From contig NZ_FAOZ01000029.1 of assembly GCF_001536285.1 (NCBI RefSeq), forward strand, positions 1 through 64,000: a stretch of DNA of 64,000 bases, read 5' to 3'. The position numbers and the translations under genes are program-made. The notes under the pieces were generated by a model, which was not told the DNA's origin, searched no databases, and saw only the letters and a list, made by a program, of their open reading frames with translations. Shown piece by piece: positions 1 through 8,606 of the stretch. The first letter of the stretch is position 1. Every line of letters starts with the position of its first letter. This DNA comes from Parafrankia irregularis. GTDB taxonomy: Bacteria; Actinomycetota; Actinomycetes; Frankiales; Frankiaceae.

Positions 1-264
1 CGGCGCACGACCTGGACCCTCGAAGACCTGGCATCGGAGATCAATCCGGTGACCAGGGGCTGGATCAACTACTTCGGGGCGTTCCGACGGTCCGCATTGT
101 ATCCAGTCCTCTACTCCATCGACCGCTACCTGGTCCGATGGCTGCAACGCAAGTACAGACGGTTCAGGGGACGTCCGGGACGGGCCTGGAGGACACTGCT
201 GGCGATCAAACGCCGCAGACCCACCCTCTTCGCCCACTGGACGCTCTCCACGGCCAGCGGATAG
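1..264 (+). CDS. ltrA: Group II intron-encoded reverse transcriptase/maturase, C-terminal fragment
   Basis: Open from base 1 to a TAG at 262-264, about 87 residues. The sequence contains GWINYFGAF, then a basic stretch (YLVRWLQRKYRRFRG) and a terminal RPTLFAHW, which is the typical group II maturase (GIIM, domain X) ending. In the family this domain binds intron RNA and aids splicing and reverse splicing. The first in-window ATG/GTG is not the true start; the reverse transcriptase core lies upstream of the window. Its position immediately before the domain V structure agrees with an intron-borne ORF. Whether the full element is active cannot be judged. Confidence 0.85.
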   Translation, partial: RRTTWTLEDLASEINPVTRGWINYFGAFRRSALYPVLYSIDRYLVRWLQRKYRRFRGRPGRAWRTLLAIKRRRPTLFAHWTLSTASG

Positions 265-336
265 CACGAGCCGGATGACGCGAGAGTGTCACGTCCGGAT
301 CTGTGGGGGCCGGCGGGTGAAACCCCCGCCGGCTAC
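1..336 (+). mobile_element. Group II intron, 3' part (truncated by window edge)
   Basis: The maturase C-terminus is followed four bases later by a domain V-like hairpin starting GAGCCGGATGACGCGAGAGT at 268 and closing near 302, then a short GC hairpin (about 305-333) and a likely intron end at GGCTAC, about 336. This order (ORF end, domain V, short domain VI) is that of bacterial group II introns, probably class C. The exact 3' splice point is inferred. The 5' part lies outside the window. Confidence 0.8.
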
Positions 337-641
337 CCGGCGTCGGAACGACCAAAATCCTTCACTCTTGCGACTCGTCAAACCGGGCGACCGGGCGGCC
401 GGGCGGCCGGTCGGTCGGCCGGAGGTGCACCGCCAGGGGCTGCGGGGGTGGGGCTGCGCGGCTGCGGGGTGGGGCTGGGTGGTGTCGGCGCGCGGTGGGC
501 GGTGGATCGGTTGGCGGTGTGGTCCGCGGGTGGCGAGGCCGGCGAGTGCTGCGGCCGACGGGTGCCGAGCGTTCCGCAGAACGATCTATCGCGATTCCTT
601 ATCGGTGTGATCAGGAATCCGATCTCGACACCACACATATT

Positions 642-669
642 TCCCACCATTCTGGTGGACATGGTGGGG
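642..669. repeat. 9-bp inverted repeat (stem-loop)
   Basis: TCCCACCAT at 642-650 is perfectly complementary to ATGGTGGGA at 661-669 with a 10-base loop. No T-run follows, so it is not a classical terminator. It could be an operator or RNA hairpin upstream of the monooxygenase operon. Confidence 0.5.
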
Positions 670-1140
670 AGCTCTGAGGGGGGAACGCACGGGACGCGCC
701 GTGCGTGTGCTGCCGTCCATCGTCCGACATGTCCGGCGGCTGCCGGGCGGGCGCTGACCCGGCGGCGGTTCGTCGACTTCGGAATTCTCACCTCGGCCTG
801 CTGTCGTCCCTGCTGAGCGGCCAGGCGCACCGGCCGCCGATGCCGCGCACACCGAACGCATCGACCTCGTCCGCCACTATCTCGCCCGCCACCATCGCTC
901 GTCCGCCGCCATCGCTGGAGTGCACCCGGCGATTCGCCGCTGACGGGCCGAGGCCGAGGGCCCGGCGCGGGCCCAGGCCGCGAAAGCCGCGTGAGTCAGG
1001 CAGTGCCGTGTGCCCCGGAAGCCGATCGGGCTGCCTCGCGGCCGAAATCAGGCCGGTGGCCTGCCCGCGTCCGAGCGCGCCCAAGCGTGACCGATTTCCG
1101 GCCGTTGCTTCGCCAGCCCGTCTCTCCGCCAGCCCCCGGC

Positions 1141-1210
1141 CCTGCGCCCCCGACCCTGCGCCCCCGACCCTGCGCCCTCAGCCCTGTGCCCTCAGCCCTG
1201 TGCCCTCAGC
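1141..1210 (+). repeat. Five tandem 14-bp repeats
   Basis: Exactly five contiguous 14-base units: two of CCTGCGCCCCCGAC, one of CCTGCGCCCTCAGC, two of CCTGTGCCCTCAGC. The array ends 58 bases before the start codon of the first monooxygenase gene. The units differ stepwise, as expected from slippage or unequal exchange. Confidence 0.85.
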
Positions 1211-1268
1211 CCTCGCTTCTGGCAGTCAGTCCAGGTGTGGACGCCTGTCCCGCCTCGCGGAGGTATTC

Positions 1269-2456
1269 GTGACCGTCGAGTTCATCAGCGCCATCAACGT
1301 CAATCCGTCCAACGAGCTGAACCAGCTTCGGTTGAGCGGGCTGGACCCGTCCTATCTGAAGCGGTACGCCAGGCTGCTCGACGAGGGTGGTTTCGACTAC
1401 ACGCTGGTTCCTTACCACTCGGCAGGCCACGACCCCTTCACGGTGGCGGCGGCGCTCACCCAGTTCACCGAGCACATCAAGCCGATCATCGCGCTGCGGC
1501 CGAACACCATGTACCCGACCGTCGCCGCCAAGCAGCTCGCGACGATCGACCAGCTCAGCGGCGGCCGGGTGGTGGTGCACTTCATCGCCGGCGGAAGTGA
1601 CCAGGAGCAGGCCCGCGAGGGCGACCGGCTCAGCAAGAGCGAGCGCTACCTCCGGCAGGCCGAGTACATCGAGATCCTGCGCAAGGCCTGGAGCTCGACG
1701 ACACCGTTCGACCATGCCGGCACCTACTACTCGTTCGAGGATTTCGTCTCGGTGGTCCGCCCGACGAACGGGACGATTCCCGTGTCCGTCGGTGGCTCGT
1801 CGGCGGAGGCGTATCGGGTCGGTGGCGCGCTGGGCGACATCTTCGGCCTGTGGGGCGAGCCGTTGCGGGAGACGAAGGAGCAGATCGACGCGGTCGGCGA
1901 GCAGGCGCGCCTCGCCGGGCGCACCGACCGGCCGCGGATCTGGGTGACCTTCCGGCCGATCATCGCCGCCACCGAGGAGCTGGCCTGGGAGAAGGCCGCC
2001 CGTGTCCTGGACGCGCTGCGGACCAACGCCGGCGTGGCGCGGACCCCTGGGCTCCGGCAGAACCTGAAGGCACCGCCGCCCAACGTCGGGTCGCAGCGGC
2101 TGCTGGCCGCGGCCCGCGCCGGTGACCTGCACGACCGGGCGCTGTGGACGGCGCCGGCGATCGCCACGAACGCGGGCGGCGCCTCGACGGCGCTGGTCGG
2201 CACGCCGGAGACGGTGGCCGCGGCGATCCTCGACTACGTCGACCTCGGCGCGGACCTGATCTCCATCCGCGGCTACGACAACTTCAACGACGCGCTCGAC
2301 TACACCCGCCACATCATTCCGCTCGTCCGCCAGGAGCTCGCGCACCGCGAGGTGACCGGACGGCGCGGCGAGATCGTCCCCACCGACGCCGGCTACGACC
2401 GCGCGCCCGAGCTCGCCGCCGCGGCATCCGCTGACACCACCGGGAGCGTCCGATGA
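1269..2456 (+). CDS. SsuD-like FMN-dependent monooxygenase (luciferase-like family)
   Basis: A 395-residue luciferase-like TIM-barrel flavoprotein of the alkanesulfonate monooxygenase type. Family members use FMNH2 and O2 to cleave C-S bonds or oxidise small molecules. Visible family signatures are ALRPNT (75-80), DQLSGGR (94-100), FIAGGSD (105-111), SERY (124-127), VGGSS near 180 and WGEP near 196. GTG at 1269 is chosen because GGAGG sits 5 bases upstream and the resulting N-terminus (TVEFISAINVNPS) matches that of the next gene. It is the first gene of a coupled operon. The substrate is unknown; an organosulfur compound is likely. No dedicated flavin reductase is visible nearby. Confidence 0.88.
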   Translation: MTVEFISAINVNPSNELNQLRLSGLDPSYLKRYARLLDEGGFDYTLVPYHSAGHDPFTVAAALTQFTEHIKPIIALRPNTMYPTVAAKQLATIDQLSGGRVVVHFIAGGSDQEQAREGDRLSKSERYLRQAEYIEILRKAWSSTTPFDHAGTYYSFEDFVSVVRPTNGTIPVSVGGSSAEAYRVGGALGDIFGLWGEPLRETKEQIDAVGEQARLAGRTDRPRIWVTFRPIIAATEELAWEKAARVLDALRTNAGVARTPGLRQNLKAPPPNVGSQRLLAAARAGDLHDRALWTAPAIATNAGGASTALVGTPETVAAAILDYVDLGADLISIRGYDNFNDALDYTRHIIPLVRQELAHREVTGRRGEIVPTDAGYDRAPELAAAASADTTGSVR

Positions 2457-3667
2457 CCGAGCCTTCTTCGACCGAGCTGCCCGCCACCGCGTCGCCGCAG
2501 GTCGAGTTCATCAGCCTGTCGCACCTGAACCCGTCGACGGAGCTCAACCCGGTGCCCAGCCGCGGCATCGACCTGGCCTACTTCCGCCGGTACGTGCGCT
2601 GGCTGGAGGAGTCCGGCTACGACTACACGCTGCTGCCGTACGGCTCGAACAGCGCCGACTCGTTCGTCATCGCCTCGGCGGTCGGGCAGCTCACCGAGCG
2701 GCTGCGGCCGATCGTCGCGGTGCGGCCGAACACCGCCTTCCCGCTGGTGGCCGCCCAGCAGCTGGCGACGCTCGACCAGCTCACCGAGGGCCGCGCCGTC
2801 GTCCACATCATCTCCGGCGGCAGCGACGCCGAGCAGGCCCGCCAGGGCGACTATCTGCCCAAGGACCGCCGCTACGACCGCACCAGCGAGTTCATCGACC
2901 TGCTCCGCCGCGCCTGGACGGAAACCAGCCCGTTCAGCCACTCCGGCGAGTTCTACAAGTTCGACGACTTCGGCCCCGGCTTCGCGCCGTACGGGAAGAC
3001 GATCCCGATCTCGATCGGTGGCCAGTCGGACGCCGCGTTCGAAGTCGGCGGAGCCAAGGCGGACATCTTCAGCTTCTGGGGCGAGCCGCTCGCCGACCTG
3101 CGCAGCGAGATCGACCGGGTGAACGGTATCGCCGCGGCGGCCGGCCGGGCCGACCGCCCGCGGATCTGGGTGACCTTCCGGCCGATCATCGCCCAGACCG
3201 ACAAGCTGGCCTGGGAGAAGGCCCACGACTACGTGGCGAAGATCGAACGCACGTTCAAGGGCGGGAACTACCACAAGCGGTACCTCGGCACGGCCACCGG
3301 CCCGCAGAACGTCGGTTCGCAGCGGGCGCTGGAGTTCGCCGCACAGTCGGACGTCTACGACCGTGCCCTGTGGACCAGGACCGCGGCGGCGACCGGCGGT
3401 GCGGGTGCGTCGACGGCGCTGGTCGGCAGCCCGGAGACGGTGGCGGCGGCGATCCTGGACTACGTCGACCAGGGCGCGAGCCTGGTGTCGATCCGGGGTT
3501 ACGACACGCTCGCCGACGCGATCGACTACGGCCGCTACATCGTGCCGCTGGTACGCCAGGAGCTGGCGCATCGGGCCGCGACCGGGCAGCGCGGCACCCT
3601 GCAGGCCGACCATCCGGGGGCGCTCGCACCCGGCTTCGACCTCGCCACCTCGGCGGGCTCCCGATGA
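2453..3667 (+). CDS. SsuD-like FMN-dependent monooxygenase, second copy
   Basis: 404 residues, clearly paralogous to the preceding protein throughout (VEFIS at the start, VRPNT, DQLTEGR, IISGGSD, WGEP, RPRIWVTFRPI all shared). Its ATG overlaps the previous stop as ATGA, so translation is coupled. The family catalyses reduced-flavin-dependent oxygenation. Two tandem paralogues suggest a heteromer, two successive oxidations, or two related substrates. C-terminal motifs SIRGYDTLADAIDY and VPLVRQELAHR are shared with the first copy, so both are full length. Specific substrate unknown. Confidence 0.88.
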   Translation: MTEPSSTELPATASPQVEFISLSHLNPSTELNPVPSRGIDLAYFRRYVRWLEESGYDYTLLPYGSNSADSFVIASAVGQLTERLRPIVAVRPNTAFPLVAAQQLATLDQLTEGRAVVHIISGGSDAEQARQGDYLPKDRRYDRTSEFIDLLRRAWTETSPFSHSGEFYKFDDFGPGFAPYGKTIPISIGGQSDAAFEVGGAKADIFSFWGEPLADLRSEIDRVNGIAAAAGRADRPRIWVTFRPIIAQTDKLAWEKAHDYVAKIERTFKGGNYHKRYLGTATGPQNVGSQRALEFAAQSDVYDRALWTRTAAATGGAGASTALVGSPETVAAAILDYVDQGASLVSIRGYDTLADAIDYGRYIVPLVRQELAHRAATGQRGTLQADHPGALAPGFDLATSAGSR

Positions 3668-4896
3668 CGGCGGTGGTGGGGGAGCCGGCCCCGAGCGCGG
3701 CAAGCGCGGCAAGCGCGGGCCTTCCGGTTGCCGGCCTTCCGGTTCCGGACCTGTCGGTGGAGGCGCTCGCCGCGGTCACCGCCGAGATCGCGTCCACCGC
3801 GGCCGCGTACGACCGCACCGGTGAGATTCCCCTGCCGGGGCTCGCCGCCGCGCACCGGGCGGGGCTGCTCACCGCGACGGTGGCGCCGCAGTTCGGCGGG
3901 CCGGGCGTCGGGCAGGTCGACATGGCGCGCATCCTGATCGCGCTGGGCGAGGGCGACGCATCGGTCGGCCTGATCGCCGCGAACAACCTGGGCACCCATC
4001 AGATTCAGGGCCTGGCCGCCAGCTGGCCGCCGGCCTACTACGCCGATCTGCTGCGGCGCAGCGTGGCGGGCGTGGCGCTGGCGAACTCGGTGCGGGCCGA
4101 ACCGGAGCTGGGCGCGCCGGCACGTGGTGGTCTGCCGAAGACCACGGTGACGCGCACGGCGGACGGCTGGGTGCTCAACGGCCGCAAGGCGTACGCGACG
4201 GGCGGTACCGCGCTGGCCTACCACGTGGTGTGGGTGGTGGCGGACGAACCGGGCGGCGACCCGGAGCGGCCGCGGGTCGGCCACGTGGTCGTCCCGGGCG
4301 ACCTGCCCGGCATCACCTGGATCGACACCTGGGACCACCTTGGCCTGCGGGCGTCGAACACCCACGACGTCGAATACACGAACGTCGAGCTGCCGGCGGA
4401 CGCCTTCGTCGAGATCCCGCGCGGTCCGGACGGGGTTTACCGCGACCCGGCGGCGATGGCCTCGATCGGCCTGTTCGGGCATCCGGCCCTGTACATCGGG
4501 GTCGCTCGGGCGGCGCGCAGCGCGTTCGTGCGGTACGCGCAGGAGCGGGTGCCGACAGCACTGGGACGCCCGATCGCCACCACCGACCGGATCCAGGCGG
4601 CGGCCGGCGAGATCGACGCGCAGATCGCGCAGGCCGAGACGTTGCTGTTCGGTGTGCTGCTGCGGGCACAGAGCGGTGACACCGACCATCTGCCGCAGCT
4701 GTCGGTGCTGAAGGTCCAGATCGCGCGTTCGGTGATAGCGGCGGTCAATGCCGCTGTCGCCGTACTGGGAAATCCGGGGCTGAGTCGGCATCTGCCGTTC
4801 GAACGACTGCTGCGGGACGTCCTGTGCGTGCGGGTTCATCCGCCTCAGGAGGACACCGCCCTGCTGGCCTCCGGCCGCCGCCTGCTCGGCCTTTAG
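3664..4896 (+). CDS. Acyl-CoA dehydrogenase-like flavoprotein (SfnB/DszC-type monooxygenase)
   Basis: 410 residues from ATG 3664, which overlaps the previous stop (ATGA). Three-part acyl-CoA dehydrogenase layout: helical N-domain (FGGPGVGQVDMARI, GEGDASVGL), beta middle domain (WVLNGRKAYATGG; DHLGLRASNTHDVEY), helical C-domain. No obvious acyl-CoA pathway gene is near. With two FMN monooxygenases upstream, it resembles the group that includes DszC and SfnB, flavin-dependent enzymes of organosulfur use, rather than a beta-oxidation dehydrogenase. That assignment is inferred from context; the dehydrogenase fold is seen. Confidence 0.8.
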   Translation: MTAVVGEPAPSAASAASAGLPVAGLPVPDLSVEALAAVTAEIASTAAAYDRTGEIPLPGLAAAHRAGLLTATVAPQFGGPGVGQVDMARILIALGEGDASVGLIAANNLGTHQIQGLAASWPPAYYADLLRRSVAGVALANSVRAEPELGAPARGGLPKTTVTRTADGWVLNGRKAYATGGTALAYHVVWVVADEPGGDPERPRVGHVVVPGDLPGITWIDTWDHLGLRASNTHDVEYTNVELPADAFVEIPRGPDGVYRDPAAMASIGLFGHPALYIGVARAARSAFVRYAQERVPTALGRPIATTDRIQAAAGEIDAQIAQAETLLFGVLLRAQSGDTDHLPQLSVLKVQIARSVIAAVNAAVAVLGNPGLSRHLPFERLLRDVLCVRVHPPQEDTALLASGRRLLGL

Positions 4897-4958
4897 CTCC
4901 TCAACTCACCCCGGGTTTGTAGTTCATCTCCCACGAGAGACGAGAAAGAAAGAATTCG

Positions 4959-6623
4959 ATGACGAGACGTATGTCCCGGCGCGGCATTGCCGCGACAGCC
5001 CTGGCCGTCACGGCAGCGCTGGGCCTGACTGCGTGCGGCTCCTCCGACGACGAGGGCGGCGCAACCTCCACGGCGAGTGAACCAGTCGCCGGCGGGACCC
5101 TGAAGGTCGCCTTCTTCCCCGACAACCCGCAGTTCACCTGCCTCGACCCGTTCCAGACCTACTGGATCGAGCATCGCACGGTGATCCGCAACGTCGCGGA
5201 CTCGCTGACCGACCAGGACCCGAAGACCGGGGAGATCAAGCCCTGGCTGGCCAAGAGCTGGGAGGTCGGCGCAGACGGCAAGGAGTACACCTTCCACCTG
5301 CGTGACGGTGTGACCTTCAGCGACGGCACCAAGCTGGACGCCGCCGCGGTCAAGGCCAACTTCGACGGTGCCCAGGGCGTGGTCAAGGAGACCGGCGGCA
5401 CCGCCTACGGGTCCAGCTACATCCTCGGCCTCGACCACACCGAGGTGGTGGACCCGCTCACCGTCAAGGTCGTCTTCTCGGCACCGAACTCGTCCTTCCT
5501 GCAGGCCAGCTCGACGACGAACCTGGCGATCATCTCGCCGGACTCGTACAAGAAGACCGCCAAGGAGCGCTGCCTCGGCCAGTACGTCGGCTCCGGGGCG
5601 TTCACCCTGGAGAGCTACAAGCCGAACGAGCTCACCGTGCTGCAGAAGCGCCCGGGGTACACCTGGGGCTCGGCACTGTCGAAGAACACCGGTGAGGCTC
5701 ACCTCGACCGGGTCGAGTTCAGCTACGTCGCCGAGGACAGCGTCCGCACCGGCAACCTGGTCAGCGGGGCGATCGACATCTCCTGGCCGCGCAGCCCGAT
5801 CACGGTCGAGGACCGCGAGCTGATCAAGAAGTCCGGTGGCGTCATCGAGTCACGGTCGCTTCCCGGTGTGGCCTCCGCGTACTACCCCAACGCGAGCGCG
5901 GGCCACGTGCTGTCCGACCTCAAGGTCCGCCAGGCGCTCTACAAGGGCATCGACCTCGCGACCTACGCGAAGACAAGCTTCGGTGACGACTACCCGGTGG
6001 TCGGCGGCGCCTTCGACAACACGACGCCGTTCTACGCCTCCCAGGCCAGCAAGCTGGCCTACGACCCCGACGGGGCCATCAGGCTGCTGGAGGAGGCCGG
6101 CTGGAAGCCGGGCGAGGGTGGCTACCGCTACAAGGACGGCAAGCGCCTCACCGTGGTGTTCCCGACCAGCTCCCTTTCCGTCAGCTCCGAGCTGATCCAG
6201 GACCAGCTGAAGAAGGTCGGCATCGAGCTGAAGATCGATGTGAAGCCCGCCGCCGAGCTCCCCGCGACGTACAAGAACGGCGCCTACGACCTGGCCAGCA
6301 GCTACTTCACCCGGGCCGACCCGGGCGCGCTGCAGTTCCTGCTCGACCCGAAGTACGCCACCTCGAAGGCGCTGGCGACCAACGCGGCGACCCCGGAGAC
6401 CACGGCGAAGATCCAGGCGCTGTTCACCAAGGCGCGGGAGACCACCGATGACGCGGTGCGCAAGCAGGCCTACGCGGACCTGCAGGCCCTGCTCATCGAC
6501 GAAGGCGTCGCCTTCCCGCAGTACGAGCGGGTGCAGTTCGCCGGCGTCAGCAAGGACGTCCACGGCTTCGCCTTCACGTCCGAGAGCTTCCTGAAGCTCA
6601 ACGACGTCTGGAAGCAGCAGTAG
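4959..6623 (+). CDS. ABC transporter substrate-binding lipoprotein, peptide/nickel (SBP family 5) type
   Basis: 554 residues. The N-terminus has twin-Arg-like basic residues, a hydrophobic stretch and a lipobox LTAC with Cys 26, so it is a lipoprotein outside the membrane. The mature part shows SBP_bac_5 hallmarks: GGTLKVAFF, DPFQTYW, KEYTFHLRDGVTFSDGT, and a late LIDEGVAFPQYE segment. It should capture the substrate for the permeases encoded next. A purine-rich AGAAAGAAAG lies shortly before the ATG. Gap to the previous gene is 62 bases. Members bind peptides, nickel chelates, opines or other small molecules; here the ligand is unknown. Confidence 0.9.
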   Translation: MTRRMSRRGIAATALAVTAALGLTACGSSDDEGGATSTASEPVAGGTLKVAFFPDNPQFTCLDPFQTYWIEHRTVIRNVADSLTDQDPKTGEIKPWLAKSWEVGADGKEYTFHLRDGVTFSDGTKLDAAAVKANFDGAQGVVKETGGTAYGSSYILGLDHTEVVDPLTVKVVFSAPNSSFLQASSTTNLAIISPDSYKKTAKERCLGQYVGSGAFTLESYKPNELTVLQKRPGYTWGSALSKNTGEAHLDRVEFSYVAEDSVRTGNLVSGAIDISWPRSPITVEDRELIKKSGGVIESRSLPGVASAYYPNASAGHVLSDLKVRQALYKGIDLATYAKTSFGDDYPVVGGAFDNTTPFYASQASKLAYDPDGAIRLLEEAGWKPGEGGYRYKDGKRLTVVFPTSSLSVSSELIQDQLKKVGIELKIDVKPAAELPATYKNGAYDLASSYFTRADPGALQFLLDPKYATSKALATNAATPETTAKIQALFTKARETTDDAVRKQAYADLQALLIDEGVAFPQYERVQFAGVSKDVHGFAFTSESFLKLNDVWKQQ

Positions 6624-6651
6624 CCGGGCCGCGGGGGAGGAGACAGTAGCC

Positions 6652-7611
6652 ATGACGCGGTACATCCTCGGCCGGTTCGCCCAGGCACTCGCCGTGCTCT
6701 GGGCGGCCTACACCGTGACCTTCGCGGTCCTCTACCTGCTGCCGAGCGACCCGGTCGCCCTGCAACTGGGAGCGGCGGGGATCGAGACCGACAGCCTCAC
6801 CCCCGCGGAACTGCACACGGCGAAGGCCAGGTACGGGCTCGACCGCCCCATCCTGGAGCAGTACTTCTCCGACCTGTGGGGCTTTCTGCGCGGCGACCTC
6901 GGAGAGTCGATCGCCAAGCAGCAGCCGGTCGCCAGCCTGATCGGCGACCGGCTGGCCCCGACCCTCACCCTGAGCCTGGCTGCCGCCACCGTCGCACTGC
7001 TGGCCGGGACGGCGCTCGCCTACCTGGCCTCCTATGTGCGGTGGCGGCCGGCCCGGCTGGTTCTCACCCGGCTGCCGTCGTTCGGGGCCTCGTTCCCGCA
7101 GTTCTTCATCGCGCTGGTGCTGATCCAGTTCCTCTCGTTCGAGCTCGGCCTGCTGCCCGCCACGGGTATCAGGGGCTGGAAGTCGCTGGTGATGCCGACG
7201 ATCACCATCTCGATCCTGGTGTCATCCCAGCTCGCCGCGGTGCTGATGCGCAGCTTCGACGACACGCTGCGCCAGCCCTACATCGTCACGGCCCGGGCGA
7301 AGGGGCTCTCCCGCGCCGCCGTGCAGTGGCATCACGGGTTCCGCAACGCGCTGCTGCCTGCGACGACGGTCCTGGGCGTGCTCGTCGGCCTCACCGTCAC
7401 CAGCTCGATCGTCGTCGAGACGGTGTTCTCCCGAAACGGCGTCGGCAAGCTCGCCCAGGAGGCGGTGCTCGCCCAGGACGTCCCGGTCGTGCTCGCCATC
7501 GTCTCGCTGTCAGCCGCGGTCTTCGTCGTCGTCAACCTCGTGGTCGACCTGCTCTACCCGCTGCTCGACCCGCGCATCGTCCAAGGCCAGCGGAAGGAGG
7601 TCACGATTTGA
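6652..7611 (+). CDS. ABC transporter permease, DppB/OppB type
   Basis: 319 residues with about six membrane segments, the first at residues 7-30. Typical DppB features are LYLLPSDPVALQLG, RYGLDRPILEQY, LGESI, and the cytoplasmic EAA-type loop around YIVTARAKGLSRAAVQWHHGFRNAL that contacts the ATPase. An extra GGAGGAG lies before the ATG (about 6638-6644). It forms the channel with the following permease. The stop overlaps the next start by TTGA. Confidence 0.92.
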   Translation: MTRYILGRFAQALAVLWAAYTVTFAVLYLLPSDPVALQLGAAGIETDSLTPAELHTAKARYGLDRPILEQYFSDLWGFLRGDLGESIAKQQPVASLIGDRLAPTLTLSLAAATVALLAGTALAYLASYVRWRPARLVLTRLPSFGASFPQFFIALVLIQFLSFELGLLPATGIRGWKSLVMPTITISILVSSQLAAVLMRSFDDTLRQPYIVTARAKGLSRAAVQWHHGFRNALLPATTVLGVLVGLTVTSSIVVETVFSRNGVGKLAQEAVLAQDVPVVLAIVSLSAAVFVVVNLVVDLLYPLLDPRIVQGQRKEVTI

Positions 7612-8606
7612 CCACGTCAGTCGTTCCGGAGGCGACCGGTACGGAGGTACCCGCCGCCGCAGCTCCGGTCGCCGCAGCTCCGGTCGCGGTCGCGAAGCCG
7701 GCCGCGGGGCGGGCGGCATCGGGCACGGGCGACACGCTGCTCAGCGAACGCGTGATCGCCGACACGGAGCCGGGCGGCCGCTGGGTCGGGCTGCGCGCGA
7801 CGACACGCACGCTCGCCGTGAAGCCCGGCTTCGTGCTCGCCGTGCTGTTCATCGCGTTCGTTGTGGTCTCCGCGTTCGCGCCGGGCCTGTTCACCTCCCG
7901 CGACCCGTACGCGACCGCGCCAGCGGAGCGGCTGGACTCGCCGAGCCTGAACCACCTGTTCGGCACCGACGAGCTCGGCCGTGACCTGTGGACCCGGATG
8001 CTCTACGGCTCCCAGTTGACGATCAAGGCCGCGCTCATCGCGGTGGGAATCGCGATCGTCGTCGGCCTCGCGCTCGGGGTGCTCTCCGGGCTGTCCGGCG
8101 GCTTCTTCGACGCCCTGCTCATGCGGATCGTGGACGTCCAGCTCGCCATACCCGTGCTGCTGCTGTGCCTGGCCATCGTCACCGCCCTCGGGTTCGGCAC
8201 CGTGCCGGTGGCGATCGCCGTCGGGGTCGGCATCATGCCGGCGTTCGCGCGCACCACCCGCGCCGAGGTGCTGCGGGTCAAGACTCTGCCGTTCGTGGAG
8301 GCGTCCCGGGCGGGCGGGGCGTCGTGGCCGCGGGTGCTGCTGACCCATGTGCTGCCCAACTCGTGGGGACCGGTCGGGGTGCTCGCCGTCCTCGACACCG
8401 GCGTGGCGATCCTCTACATCGCCTCGCTGAGCTTCCTCGGCTTCGGGGCGACGCCGCCGGCGGCCGAGTGGGGCACGCTGATCTCCGCCGGCCGCAACTA
8501 CCTGGTCACCGCCCCGTGGGTGTCACTTCTGCCCGGGCTCTTCGTCGCCGCGGCAGTGCTGAGCCTCAACCACGTATCGAAGACCATCCAGGAGCGGGAG
8601 CGATGA
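7608..8606 (+). CDS. ABC transporter permease, DppC/OppC type
   Basis: 332 residues. TTG at 7608 is chosen since GGAAGGAGG ends 7 bases upstream and it overlaps the preceding stop (TTGA). A longer frame upstream lies within the previous gene and is ignored. An Ala/Val/Pro-rich tail of about 45 residues precedes the OppC N-terminal motif (KPGFVLAVLF, SRDPYATAP, LFGTDELGRDLWTRMLYG). The EAA loop is at VEASRAGGASWPRVLLTHVL, and FLGFGATPPAAEWG is the usual C-terminal signature. It partners the preceding permease. Confidence 0.9.
   Translation: MTTSVVPEATGTEVPAAAAPVAAAPVAVAKPAAGRAASGTGDTLLSERVIADTEPGGRWVGLRATTRTLAVKPGFVLAVLFIAFVVVSAFAPGLFTSRDPYATAPAERLDSPSLNHLFGTDELGRDLWTRMLYGSQLTIKAALIAVGIAIVVGLALGVLSGLSGGFFDALLMRIVDVQLAIPVLLLCLAIVTALGFGTVPVAIAVGVGIMPAFARTTRAEVLRVKTLPFVEASRAGGASWPRVLLTHVLPNSWGPVGVLAVLDTGVAILYIASLSFLGFGATPPAAEWGTLISAGRNYLVTAPWVSLLPGLFVAAAVLSLNHVSKTIQERER

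Larger units (their letters stand above)
337..1268. other. Non-coding stretch between intron and first operon
   Basis: No convincing gene is seen in about 930 bases. Open frames here have no recognisable domain and no ribosome-binding site. It holds a 9-bp inverted repeat (642-669) and a 14-bp tandem repeat (1141-1210). The reading frame of the first monooxygenase is open far upstream (to 705), but that extension is Arg/Pro-rich and unlike the family, so it is taken as leader. Promoter elements for the operon should lie here, but none could be fixed. Confidence 0.6.

Noticed and set aside
642-669. Intrinsic terminator of the intron host transcript
   Set aside because: The stem is short and no T-run follows on either strand, so it is only listed as an inverted repeat.
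275-861. Overlapping open frames on both strands after the intron
   Set aside because: Low-complexity translations without homology or start signals; they arise from the GC bias.
705-1268. Upstream in-frame extension of the first monooxygenase (188 extra residues)
   Set aside because: The extension is Arg/Pro/Ser-rich, includes the 14-bp repeats and is unlike the family; a good ribosome-binding site lies before GTG 1269.
1206-4839. Long minus-strand open frames opposite the monooxygenase and dehydrogenase genes (1206-2345, 2393-3712, 3535-4839)
   Set aside because: They are shadows of high-GC genes: Arg/Val/Asp/Gly-rich, no domain, no ribosome-binding site.
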